DNA of 36,323 bases from Lentisphaerota bacterium (GTDB lineage: Bacteria > Verrucomicrobiota > Lentisphaeria > Victivallales > Victivallaceae): assembly GCA_015061605.1 (NCBI GenBank), contig SUWH01000026.1:1-36323 (forward strand), in the 5' to 3' direction. The position numbers and the translations under genes were made by a program. Within the stretch, counting starts at the first letter, position 1. Every line of letters begins with the position of its first letter. Below, piece after piece: positions 7,323-14,827 of the stretch. The notes beneath the pieces were generated by a model. It worked only from the letters and a program-made list of their open reading frames with translations, did no database searches and was not told the DNA's origin.

Positions 7323-8503
7323 TTTGTCACCTTTGTTTTTATGTTATAAAGAGTTATAAATTCTTTTTCCAGAATGTCCGCCATGAGCTGCCAGTCAAAT
7401 TGTTTCAAAACCTTTTCCTTGCCTTTTGCTCCCATTGAGCGGCGCAAGTCATCATTTTGGAAGAGTTCCAGAGTGCGGGCAGTTACCGCATTCACATCTT
7501 CGGCGGCAGTGGTGTAGCCGGTTTCACCGTTGATGATTACCTCCGGAGTACCATCCAGCGCAAAACCGATCGCCGGAATACCGGTTGCCAGAGCCTGAAC
7601 CACCGCACGGGGCAACCCCTCGTGCAACGACAGATGCCACAACAGATCGCTTTGCGCGATATAGCGGCACACTTCAGAAGGCGGAACCAGTCCGGCAAAG
7701 TGGAAATTTTTATCAATGTTTTTTGATTTCAGATATTTATTCAAATCATCGTACATCGGGCCGTCGCCGACAAAAAGGAAATGGACATCGGGCATTGAAG
7801 CCAAAACTTTTTCGGCTGCCGGAATGACGAACTCATAACCTTTCTGATGAAACAGTCTTGCAACGGTGCAGATGGTTTTGGCATTCTCCGGAATGCCGAG
7901 TTTATTCCGCAAATCCTCTTCGCGGACGGCATGGTCAAAAGCGGTGGTATCCATGCCGCTGTAAACGACCATATATTTTTCGCGCGGCGCAACTTTTGCC
8001 GCAACGCATTGGTCGATCATCGCCTGTGCGACAGCATAAATTTTATCGCAGTATTTTGCGGCAAAACGTTCCAGAAAAATGAACAGGCGGTTTTTCAGTT
8101 TGCTCTGATAGGGGTGGAACGCCTGACCGTGGACGGTATGCACCACGACCGGAACTCCGGCGGCTCTGGCGGCGAGGCGTCCGATGATCCCGGCTTTGGA
8201 ACTGTGGGTGTGTACCACATCAAACTTGCCGGATTTGAAATATTTTTTCAAGGCAAAAAATGCTTTCAAGTCATGCAGGGGGGAAACTTCACGCACCATA
8301 TCCGGAAATTCCACGATCGGAAAATCCGGCATCCCGGTGTTTTCCAGCAGTTTGCCCTCCCGTCCGGGGGAGGGCCCGGTGGCGAGTTCAACCTGATGTC
8401 CGCTTGCCAGATGACCTTTGATGGTGAGCAGGGTGTTTTCCTGGGCTCCTCCGACGATCATGCGGGTTATAACGTGACAGATACGCAGTTTTTTTTCATC
8501 CAT
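7319..8503 (-). CDS. GT4-family glycosyltransferase
   Basis: This 394-residue protein has a two-domain GT-B layout. The N-terminal domain starts with RICHVITRMIVGGAQENTLL, the glycine-rich acceptor-side loop of GT4 enzymes, and contains DVVHTHSSKAGIIGRLAAR. The C-terminal nucleotide-sugar domain has TVARLFHQKGYEFVIPA and the retaining-enzyme motif LHEGLPRAVVQALATGIPAI, with the Glu that contacts the donor. It should transfer a sugar from a nucleotide donor to a cell-envelope or exopolysaccharide acceptor at the cytoplasmic side. The ATG has AAAGG 10 nt upstream. It is 6 nt from the carboxypeptidase gene and overlaps the beta-helix gene. Confidence 0.92.
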   Translation of the reverse strand: MDEKKLRICHVITRMIVGGAQENTLLTIKGHLASGHQVELATGPSPGREGKLLENTGMPDFPIVEFPDMVREVSPLHDLKAFFALKKYFKSGKFDVVHTHSSKAGIIGRLAARAAGVPVVVHTVHGQAFHPYQSKLKNRLFIFLERFAAKYCDKIYAVAQAMIDQCVAAKVAPREKYMVVYSGMDTTAFDHAVREEDLRNKLGIPENAKTICTVARLFHQKGYEFVIPAAEKVLASMPDVHFLFVGDGPMYDDLNKYLKSKNIDKNFHFAGLVPPSEVCRYIAQSDLLWHLSLHEGLPRAVVQALATGIPAIGFALDGTPEVIINGETGYTTAAEDVNAVTARTLELFQNDDLRRSMGAKGKEKVLKQFDWQLMADILEKEFITLYNIKTKVTK

Positions 8504-8509
8504 ATTGAT

Positions 8510-9553
8510 TTACCTTTGTGTGGAATATGCCCATTCGATAAGGCGGCGGCAGAATTCATCGCGGTCGCGTGCCGACGGAAAACCGGCGACACAGCCGATT
8601 ATGCGACGTCCTTTGCGGGTCACGCCGAATGATAAACAGAATCCTGCCCGGTTGGTGTAGCCGGTTTTGAAACCGAATAATCCTTTGACCGGACGGCGGC
8701 GGAGCAGATTGTTGTGTGAATAAACGACTTTGCCGGTGTGAAGCTTTTTGCTTCTCATCTGGCAGAATTTCAACAGTTGCGGGTAGCGCATCAGATATTC
8801 ACTCAATCTTGTTATATCGGTGACACTGCAAAGGGAATTCTGCCGTTTTTTGCCCTGCGGCAAACCATTGGGACTGTTGAATGCGGCACTGGAAAGCCCC
8901 AGTTCCTTTGCGCGTGTATTCATACGTGCGACGAAATCTCTGACATTTCCGGCGACACAGGCGGCAATCTGCGCGGCCGCATCGTTGTGGCTGTTTATCA
9001 TCATTGCCGCTGTCAACTCTTCAACGGTGTAAAATTCACCGCGCTTCATCCCCAGAACGCAGCTGCGTTCGACTTCAGTCGCCGCCGCCGTTACCGGGAG
9101 TTTGGTCGACATTTCCAGCCGCCCGGAGGAAATATCTTCCATCAGCAGTAAAGCGGTCATCAGTTTGGTCAAAGAAGCAATGGGGACGGGGGATGCCGGA
9201 TTTTTTGCCCACAGCACTTTGCGGGTCGAGAGATCGACGATTATCCCGCTTTTTCCGGGGCGGCTGAGTTTCTGCAGATCCGCCGGAAGCCGCTTCAAAC
9301 CGGAAAAGTCATAATACGGCAGTTCGGGAGTTCTGAATACCGGTCCGGCTTCGGCCGGAGTCGATGCCGGAGCCGGATTTTTCTCCGGCACCGGCAGTTT
9401 TGAAAGATCCGCATTGGGGATCGTTTTTTCAGAAATTTTGGACGGTTGCTCACTCCGCCGTCCCAGTGCATGAAAAATGCAGATGTGGACGGCGGCAACA
9501 ACCGCAAGCAGCGGAAGAAATATTTTCAGAAAAAGTGAGGTTTGTTTACTCAT
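8510..9553 (-). CDS. D-alanyl-D-alanine carboxypeptidase (peptidase S11, PBP5-like)
   Basis: The 347-residue protein has an N-terminal membrane segment (residues about 8-28) and a proline-rich linker, then a penicillin-binding serine peptidase domain. All three active-site motifs are visible: S127-L-T-K130 (SxxK), S188-H-N190 (SxN) and K296-T-G298 (KTG). It should trim the terminal D-Ala of peptidoglycan pentapeptides in the periplasm. The C-terminal beta-domain and amphipathic anchor of E. coli PBP5 are missing, the N-terminal anchor apparently replacing them. It lies 33 nt after leuA and 6 nt before the GT4 gene. The ribosome-binding site is weak (GGAA about 13 nt upstream). Confidence 0.93.
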   Translation of the reverse strand: MSKQTSLFLKIFLPLLAVVAAVHICIFHALGRRSEQPSKISEKTIPNADLSKLPVPEKNPAPASTPAEAGPVFRTPELPYYDFSGLKRLPADLQKLSRPGKSGIIVDLSTRKVLWAKNPASPVPIASLTKLMTALLLMEDISSGRLEMSTKLPVTAAATEVERSCVLGMKRGEFYTVEELTAAMMINSHNDAAAQIAACVAGNVRDFVARMNTRAKELGLSSAAFNSPNGLPQGKKRQNSLCSVTDITRLSEYLMRYPQLLKFCQMRSKKLHTGKVVYSHNNLLRRRPVKGLFGFKTGYTNRAGFCLSFGVTRKGRRIIGCVAGFPSARDRDEFCRRLIEWAYSTQR

Positions 9554-9586
9554 CGTTTCAAAAATTTCCGTGCTTTTATGTTGGTG

Positions 9587-11281
9587 TTACGGACGGGGAT
9601 GGGCTCCCAGCGCAACTGCCCGGTTGAGTGAGCAGACCAGCGCGGCGATGGCGGCTTTGTCCAAATTGGAGTTTTCTCCTGCACCGTAGACAAGTTCACC
9701 GTGTTCGGTGCGTTCGCTGCAGCGGATACCGACGAATGCCATTGCCTGCGCATCGGCATCAGTGCCGCGGGTGCGCTCGGAGAAGTCTTCCAGTTTAAAA
9801 AACGGCATCAGACCGGAATTTTTCAGCGCATGAACAACTGCACTCAAGGGGCCGTTGCCGGAGCCTTCGAGTTCATGCTTTTCGCCGTTGATATACCAAT
9901 TGAATGTGACTTCGGAAACTTCGCCTTTGCTGGTGCGGTGGTAATCCTCCATTTTGTAAGGTCCATCGACATTGACGAAACTTTCATGGAAAATGCTCTC
10001 CAGTTTTGTTGAATCGATTTCGCCGCCGGTGGCATCCAGATAACGCTGGATGACTCTGCCGATCTCCGGATGCATACTTTTGGGCGGATAGATGCCGAAC
10101 TCATTTTCGAGGATGTAAACCACGCCGCCCTTGCCGGACTGACTGTTGATACGGATGAGCCGTTCATACTGACGGCCGACATCAGCGGGGTCGAGGTGGA
10201 GGTAAGGAACTTTCCATCCCTGATTGAAAAATTCTCCGATCTCTTTGCGTTTTTCCAAACCTTTGCGGATGGCATCCTGATGCGAACCGGAAAAGGCGGT
10301 GAATGCCAGCGCACCGGCGTAGGGATGGCGCGGATGGACCTCGATACCGGAGTTGCGTTCAACGATACGGACGATCTCCGGCATATTGGAGAAGTTCAGT
10401 TTCGGGTCGACACCGCGGGACATCAAGTTCAACGCCAGCACGGAGAGGTCGAGGTTTCCGGTGCGTTCGCCGTGACCGAAAATCGTTCCTTCCACGCGGG
10501 TGGCACCGGCGAGGATCGCCAATTCGGTCGAAGCTATGGCACAGCCCTGATCGTTGTGGGAGTGCAGACTGACGCGGGTCTCATCCATAAAGGGATACTG
10601 GCGGCAGAAGAGTTCGATCATGTCGGCGTACTGGTTGGGTGGACGCCGTTCCACGGTGGCAGGCAGGTTCAAAATGAAGCTGTCCGGGGTGGATTTGCCC
10701 CATTCTTCTTTGACTGCGCAGCAGAGGTCGACGACGAAATTGAGATCGCTGTCGGTGAATTCTTCCGGTGAAAATTCGTAAGTCACCACCTTTTCCAGAT
10801 TGTTTGCTGCAATGGCATCACGCACCATGCGGGTACCTTCGACAGCCATTTTCAATACATCATCGTGGTTGTGACCGAAAACAAATCTGCCGTGAAGGTC
10901 GCTGGTCGCCACATAGCAGTGGGCGATGGCGGACTTTACCCCTTTCAATGATTCGATAGTACGGTCGATGAGGTGTTTTCTGGCCTGGGTAAGCACGGAA
11001 ATGCGGACATCGTCCGGCACGAGGTCTTTTTCGATCAGATTGCGGACAAAGCGGAAATCGTCTTCACTGGCAGAGGGGAAGGCAACTTCGATCTCTTTGA
11101 AACCGACATTGAGCAGCATATTGAAGTATTCCAGTTTCTGTGCCGGATTCATTGGGACGGGCAACGCCTGATTACCGTCTCTCAAGTCTACGCTTGCCCA
11201 GACGGGGGCTTCGGTTATGACTTTGTCCGGCCATTGGCGGTTCGGTACTTCGATCGGGGATATTCTCGGATATTTTTCCAT
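9587..11281 (-). CDS. leuA: 2-isopropylmalate synthase
   Basis: The product (about 564 residues) catalyses condensation of acetyl-CoA with 2-oxoisovalerate, the first committed step of leucine synthesis. ASVDLRDGNQALPVPMNPAQ is the metal-binding entrance of the TIM barrel, and VSLHSHNDQGCAIASTELAI carries the second metal-binding HxHND motif. The length and C-terminal LeuA dimerisation/regulatory domain (about residues 430-560) fit the long LeuA type found in actinobacteria. The frame can extend to a TTG at 11287, but the ATG at 11281 is preferred because the family usually starts close to this point. It is the first gene of the run ending in ygiQ. Its promoter leaves almost no 5' leader. Confidence 0.95.
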   Translation of the reverse strand: MEKYPRISPIEVPNRQWPDKVITEAPVWASVDLRDGNQALPVPMNPAQKLEYFNMLLNVGFKEIEVAFPSASEDDFRFVRNLIEKDLVPDDVRISVLTQARKHLIDRTIESLKGVKSAIAHCYVATSDLHGRFVFGHNHDDVLKMAVEGTRMVRDAIAANNLEKVVTYEFSPEEFTDSDLNFVVDLCCAVKEEWGKSTPDSFILNLPATVERRPPNQYADMIELFCRQYPFMDETRVSLHSHNDQGCAIASTELAILAGATRVEGTIFGHGERTGNLDLSVLALNLMSRGVDPKLNFSNMPEIVRIVERNSGIEVHPRHPYAGALAFTAFSGSHQDAIRKGLEKRKEIGEFFNQGWKVPYLHLDPADVGRQYERLIRINSQSGKGGVVYILENEFGIYPPKSMHPEIGRVIQRYLDATGGEIDSTKLESIFHESFVNVDGPYKMEDYHRTSKGEVSEVTFNWYINGEKHELEGSGNGPLSAVVHALKNSGLMPFFKLEDFSERTRGTDADAQAMAFVGIRCSERTEHGELVYGAGENSNLDKAAIAALVCSLNRAVALGAHPRP

Positions 11282-11293
11282 TTTCAATTATTC

Positions 11294-11322
11294 CATATAT
11301 TAAAATTTACTTTTCCTGACAA
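11294..11322 (-). promoter_or_regulatory. leuA promoter
   Basis: On the minus strand TTGTCA (11322-11317) and TATATG (11299-11294) are separated by 17 nt. The -10 box ends only 12 nt before the leuA ATG, so the predicted start of transcription is about 6 nt before the start codon. Confidence 0.6.
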
Positions 11323-11364
11323 GATGCGAAAATCACTTTTTTTTCATGCTGAAGCTGTGATTTT

Positions 11365-11600
11365 CATATACGTGTAGAGTGATTGGCTTCAGCACAGTGG
11401 TGTGGATAGCGCGGCGCAACCGCGCAGTCGAAGTCGAAGCAGCGCATCAAGGCACAGCAAAGCTGCGGGAGTTTTGAAACTTCCGCAAATAACGGTGCTT
11501 GACGGCAGAAACTTTTCAACATATATATCCATAATGCTATAAATATACCTCATAACCGATGTAAATGCAAGTGTTTTTTACAGATTTCCGGGAAAAATCA
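11365..11600. other. Gene-free stretch between the leuA and glnA promoters
   Basis: No reading frame here looks real. It is richer in G+C than the flanking promoters and holds two hairpins: GCGCGG/CCGCGC around CGCAA (11409-11425), and a 10-bp stem with one mismatch (11465-11486, GCGGGAGTTT against AAACTTCCGC). Both divergent promoters point away from it, so neither would transcribe it. Its role is unknown. Confidence 0.5.
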
Positions 11601-11641
11601 GCACTCATTGCTATTTTTGCAATGATGGTGGAGAAAATTAC

Positions 11642-11670
11642 TTGACAGAAAGGCAAAATTGCAGTAAATT
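11642..11670 (+). promoter_or_regulatory. glnA promoter
   Basis: A consensus TTGACA (11642-11647) is followed after 17 nt by TAAATT (11665-11670). The TTG of the -35 box happens to open the frame of glnA and can be mistaken for its start codon. Confidence 0.75.
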
Positions 11671-11716
11671 ATATAGATTGTTACTTCGCAGTGAAACCAT
11701 AAATGAAAGGATTTCT

Positions 11717-13216
11717 ATGGATACGCTCAACTACAGCTGCCGCAGTCTGGTGGACAAAATCGGTAAAATGCCGAAAGATTTCACCAAAAAAGACATCATC
11801 GATCTGGTTATTTCAGAAAATATCCGCCATATCAACTTCCAGTATCCCGCCGGTGACGGACGGCTCAAAACTTTGAATTTCGTCATCAATGATGCCGATT
11901 ATCTGGATGAGATCCTCTCCTGCGGCGAACGCGTTGACGGTTCCAGTTTGTTCCCCTTTATCGAAGCCAACAACAGCGACCTCTATGTGGTTCCCCGTTT
12001 TCGCACTGCCTACATGGATCCCTTCAGCGAACTGCCGACTTTGAACTTGCTCTGCTCGTTCTTCAATAAAGACGGCGAACCGCTTGCCAGTTCCCCCGAA
12101 TACACCCTGCACAAAGCCTGCAAGGCTTTCCGCGAAAGAACCGGCATGGAATTTCAGGCGATGGGCGAATTGGAATACTATGTCATCGCCCCCGATGATG
12201 AGTGCTTCCCCGCAGTCGACCAGAAAGGTTATCACGAATCCGCCCCCTACGCCAAATTCGGCGAATTCCGTCAGCTCTGCATGAACTACATCGCCCAGGC
12301 GGGCGGTCTTATCAAATACGGCCACTCCGAAGTCGGCAATTTCACGCTGGACGGCAAGATCTACGAGCAGAACGAGATCGAATTTCTCCCGACCAACGCC
12401 GAAGAAGCTGCCGAACAGCTCGTTATCGCCAAGTGGATCATCCGCAACCTCGCTTATCAGAGCGGTCTGGATGTGACTTTTGCTCCCAAGATCACCGTCG
12501 GTAAAGCCGGTTCCGGTATGCATATCCACTTCCGCGTGGTCAAAGACGGTGTCAACCAGATGCTCAAAGACGGTGCGCTTTCCGATGATGCCAAACGTGC
12601 CATCGCCGGATTGATGCTCATGGCTCCTTCTATCACCGCTTTCGGCAATACCAATCCGACCAGTTATTTTCGTCTGGTTCCCCATCAGGAAGCTCCGACC
12701 AACGTCTGCTGGGGCGACCGCAACCGTTCCGTGCTGGTTCGTGTGCCGCTCGGCTGGACCAGCAAAAAAGATCTGTGCAGTCAGGCGAACCCCGGCGAAA
12801 CTTCCGCTTCCTATGACACCAGTCAGAAGCAGACCGTTGAAATGCGTTCCCCTGACGGTTCCGCCAACGTTTACTTGCTCCTTGCCGGTCTGGCTGTCGC
12901 CTGCCGCTACGGTTTCGAGCGTCCGGAGGCTCTTTGCATTGCCCACGATACCTATGTCAATGTCAACATCCACAAAGATGAAAACAAAGATATCCTTGAA
13001 CGCTTGAGCGTTCTGCCCGACAGCTGCGTTGCTTCCGCTGAATGTCTGGAAGACCAGCGCGCCATCTACGAAGCAGAAGGTATCTTCGCCCCCGCCATGA
13101 TCGATGGTATCATCGCCGGCTTGAAAGCCTTTGACGACCGCACTCTCCGTCAGGATATCGGCGGCGATCAGGAGCGCATCCTTGAGCTGGTGAATAAATA
13201 CTTCCACTGCGGATAA
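11717..13216 (+). CDS. glnA: Glutamine synthetase
   Basis: The 499-residue enzyme makes glutamine from glutamate, ammonia and ATP. Family signatures are clear: MGELEYYV (metal-binding Glu), GSGMHIHF (ATP/metal site) and GDRNRSVLVRVPLGW (substrate site). The C-terminal region lacks the NLYDLP adenylylation sequence of enterobacterial GlnA, so control by that modification is unlikely. The ATG at 11717 is chosen over the TTG at 11642 because AAAGGA lies 6 nt before it and the TTG belongs to the -35 box. The gene is monocistronic, between its own promoter and a terminator at 13256. Codons ending in C dominate, as expected for a strongly expressed gene. Confidence 0.95.
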   Translation: MDTLNYSCRSLVDKIGKMPKDFTKKDIIDLVISENIRHINFQYPAGDGRLKTLNFVINDADYLDEILSCGERVDGSSLFPFIEANNSDLYVVPRFRTAYMDPFSELPTLNLLCSFFNKDGEPLASSPEYTLHKACKAFRERTGMEFQAMGELEYYVIAPDDECFPAVDQKGYHESAPYAKFGEFRQLCMNYIAQAGGLIKYGHSEVGNFTLDGKIYEQNEIEFLPTNAEEAAEQLVIAKWIIRNLAYQSGLDVTFAPKITVGKAGSGMHIHFRVVKDGVNQMLKDGALSDDAKRAIAGLMLMAPSITAFGNTNPTSYFRLVPHQEAPTNVCWGDRNRSVLVRVPLGWTSKKDLCSQANPGETSASYDTSQKQTVEMRSPDGSANVYLLLAGLAVACRYGFERPEALCIAHDTYVNVNIHKDENKDILERLSVLPDSCVASAECLEDQRAIYEAEGIFAPAMIDGIIAGLKAFDDRTLRQDIGGDQERILELVNKYFHCG

Positions 13217-13255
13217 TGAGGGCGGCGCGCCCTTATGTGCGCCAATAATGCCAGC

Positions 13256-13297
13256 GGCAGGTCTCGCGAGCGTGAGTTCACGAGACCTGCCGTTTTT
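13256..13297 (+). terminator. glnA intrinsic terminator
   Basis: An 11-bp perfect stem (GGCAGGTCTCG with CGAGACCTGCC) encloses a 14-nt loop and is followed by GTTTTTG. It lies 40 nt past the glnA stop. A GGCGCGCC palindrome (13224-13231) lies between stop and stem. Confidence 0.85.
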
Positions 13298-13340
13298 GTG
13301 GCTGGCGCACGCTCAGAGTGCCACATGGAGCGGTGCTGTC

Positions 13341-13380
13341 TAACGGACGATTACGGACGGATACGGACATTAACGGACAA
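13341..13380. repeat. Four tandem 10-bp repeats with ACGGAC core
   Basis: Four consecutive decamers (TAACGGACGA, TTACGGACGG, ATACGGACAT, TAACGGACAA) share the core ACGGAC in exactly the same register. The array is flanked by GAGCGG (13328-13333) and CCGCTC (13385-13390), which could pair around it, followed by TGTTTT. A 10-bp spacing puts each core on the same face of the helix, as in protein-binding arrays. Confidence 0.8.
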
Positions 13381-13522
13381 TAGGCCGCTCTGTTTTGCTA
13401 CGCGTCCACCTCAACTCGCCGGATGATCCCAATCACCTCTTTTTTTCACAGTTGTCTCATAAAAAACAACCGACGGCGGCGCATTGTGCGCAATTTCCTG
13501 GCAAATTTTCGGTCTTCGGTTC

Positions 13523-13601
13523 CCGGCTTCGTTGCACTGCGCCGTGGCAAGCGGTTCGCGCAAAGTTCACCTTGTCACGGCGGAGCCTCGCGCGAAGCCG
13601 G
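13523..13601. other. Nested inverted repeat, possible structured RNA or DNA element
   Basis: The outer arms CCGGCTTCG (13523-13531) and CGAAGCCGG (13593-13601) pair perfectly. Inside them CGCCGTGGCAAG (13540-13551) pairs with CTTGTCACGGCG (13571-13582) with one mismatch. GTTGCACT (13532-13539) between the stems is complementary to AGTGCAAC inside the following dispersed repeat. No reading frame here looks real. Confidence 0.5.
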
Positions 13602-13622
13602 ATGCATCCACCGACTGGAAAC

Positions 13623-13698
13623 AGGCAGTTTCGAGTGCAACTGCTTCAGACAGGAAAATCTGACAAAATCACTTTTTCAAAAATCAATTTTCTCCCGC
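13623..13698 (+). repeat. 76-bp dispersed repeat, copy A
   Basis: This stretch matches, in inverted orientation, the last 76 bases of the window (36248-36323) with 4 differences. It starts AGGCAGTTTCGAGTGCAACT, which includes a small stem (GCAGTT/AACTGC), and continues with AAAATC repeated three times. It ends 98 nt before the -35 box of the PTS-CBS gene. Weaker similarity continues to about 13750. Confidence 0.9.
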
Positions 13699-13796
13699 CC
13701 AAACAGAGCAGAAATAGTTGTTTTGTGAAAATTATGATATATGTATTGTTTTTTCGTAATATTTACAGAAAATAACTTTTTGGTAATGTTTATTGC

Positions 13797-13825
13797 TTGA
13801 TTTATTTCCATTTTTGTGCTATATT
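13797..13825 (+). promoter_or_regulatory. Promoter of the PTS-CBS/permease pair
   Basis: TTGATT (13797-13802) and TATATT (13820-13825) are separated by 17 nt, 54 nt before the start codon. Confidence 0.75.
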
Positions 13826-13879
13826 ATACGAATTTAAATCACAAAATGCTTCCTGAAAAATTTTTGAAAGGGTTGTTTT

Positions 13880-14806
13880 ATGGAAGATGCAAACAAACAG
13901 AAGTTTTCCGACTATCTGTCGCTTAATAACATTCTGTGCAATGTTGAAGCCGCAGATCAGGAAACGGTTCTCTGCAAACTGCTCGAGGCTCTGAACCGCC
14001 ACTATCCCAAACTCGACATCAAAAATGCCGGTGATGAAGTCCGTGCCCGTGAATCGATGTTTTCCACGGTTATCGCTCCCGGACTTGCAGTCCCCCACGC
14101 CCGTATTGCCGGACTGCCGTTCCCGCTGGTGGCGGTTGCCAGTACTCCCAATGGTGTGAGTGTAAAAAACAGCAATGACAAGATCGTTATGACCGTACTG
14201 GTGCTTACTCCGCAGGATGAGCCGAATCTGCACTTGCAGATCCTCGCTGCGTTGAGCAATGCATTCGCCGACGGAAACCGGTTGGAAAAACTGGTCGCTG
14301 CTGCAGATGCAAATGCATTCTTTGCGGCTCTTACCGGTAACGATGGTGAAGAAGAGATGCCTTCCTATTTGAAAGCTGCCGATGTGATGTCCATCCCGCC
14401 AGCTACTTTGCTGGAAACCGACACCATCGGCCATGCCATCCGTACTTTTGCCACCACCAAGAGTGAAGAACTTCCGGTGCTGGACAACGCCGGTGATTTG
14501 CGCGGCGTGCTGGCATTGACCGATCTTTTGCGTTACAGTCTGCCCAAGCATCTGTTGTGGATGGAAAATCTCACTCCGATCTATCAGTTCCAGCCGTTTG
14601 CTGAAATGCTCAAGACCGCTGAAGACAACAAGGTCGCTGATGTGATGCGCGAAGAGGTCGTTACGGTCGAATCCGATGTTCCGGCGGTTCAGCTGGCAAA
14701 ACTTTTCCTGGTGGACAAAGTTTCCCAACTGATCATTACCCGTGATGGTAAATTTGCCGGTGTCGTTGAATTGAAATCTTTCTGTGCCAGACTGTTCTGG
14801 GAATAA
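13880..14806 (+). CDS. PTS EIIA-like domain fused to a CBS pair
   Basis: The 308-residue cytoplasmic protein starts with a PTS EIIA type 2 domain (about residues 5-155). GLAVPHARI holds the conserved phospho-accepting His (H73). It is followed by two CBS motifs (about 165-225 and 250-308; AADVMSIPPATLLETDTIGH, VADVMREEVVTVESDVPAVQ), which usually bind adenine nucleotides. No EIIB or EIIC is nearby, so it is probably a regulatory phosphoprotein and not a sugar carrier. The gene stops 21 nt before an ArsB/NhaD-type permease, so control of that transporter by phosphorylation and energy state is a reasonable inference. AAAGGG lies before the ATG and a promoter at 13797. Confidence 0.9.
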   Translation: MEDANKQKFSDYLSLNNILCNVEAADQETVLCKLLEALNRHYPKLDIKNAGDEVRARESMFSTVIAPGLAVPHARIAGLPFPLVAVASTPNGVSVKNSNDKIVMTVLVLTPQDEPNLHLQILAALSNAFADGNRLEKLVAAADANAFFAALTGNDGEEEMPSYLKAADVMSIPPATLLETDTIGHAIRTFATTKSEELPVLDNAGDLRGVLALTDLLRYSLPKHLLWMENLTPIYQFQPFAEMLKTAEDNKVADVMREEVVTVESDVPAVQLAKLFLVDKVSQLIITRDGKFAGVVELKSFCARLFWE

Positions 14807-14827
14807 TTTTTGTGGAGTTTTTGAAAA

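Noticed and set aside
5937-7349. Long plus-strand open frame
   Set aside because: It lies opposite the clearly coding beta-helix gene and its neighbour; its composition is that of an antisense frame.
11329-11364. Hairpin AAAATCAC/GTGATTTT as a terminator
   Set aside because: It lies upstream of both divergent promoters and no transcript is expected to end there.
11642-11716. TTG start giving a 25-residue longer glutamine synthetase
   Set aside because: The TTG is the first part of the -35 box, and a ribosome-binding site and family-like start are found at 11717.
11813-13207. Long minus-strand open frame
   Set aside because: It is antisense to glnA, whose signatures are unmistakable.
13395-13775. 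Open frame of 126 codons in the gene-free stretch
   Set aside because: It runs through the nested stem and dispersed repeat, lacks a ribosome-binding site and looks like no protein; its likeness to a frame at the window end comes from the DNA repeat.
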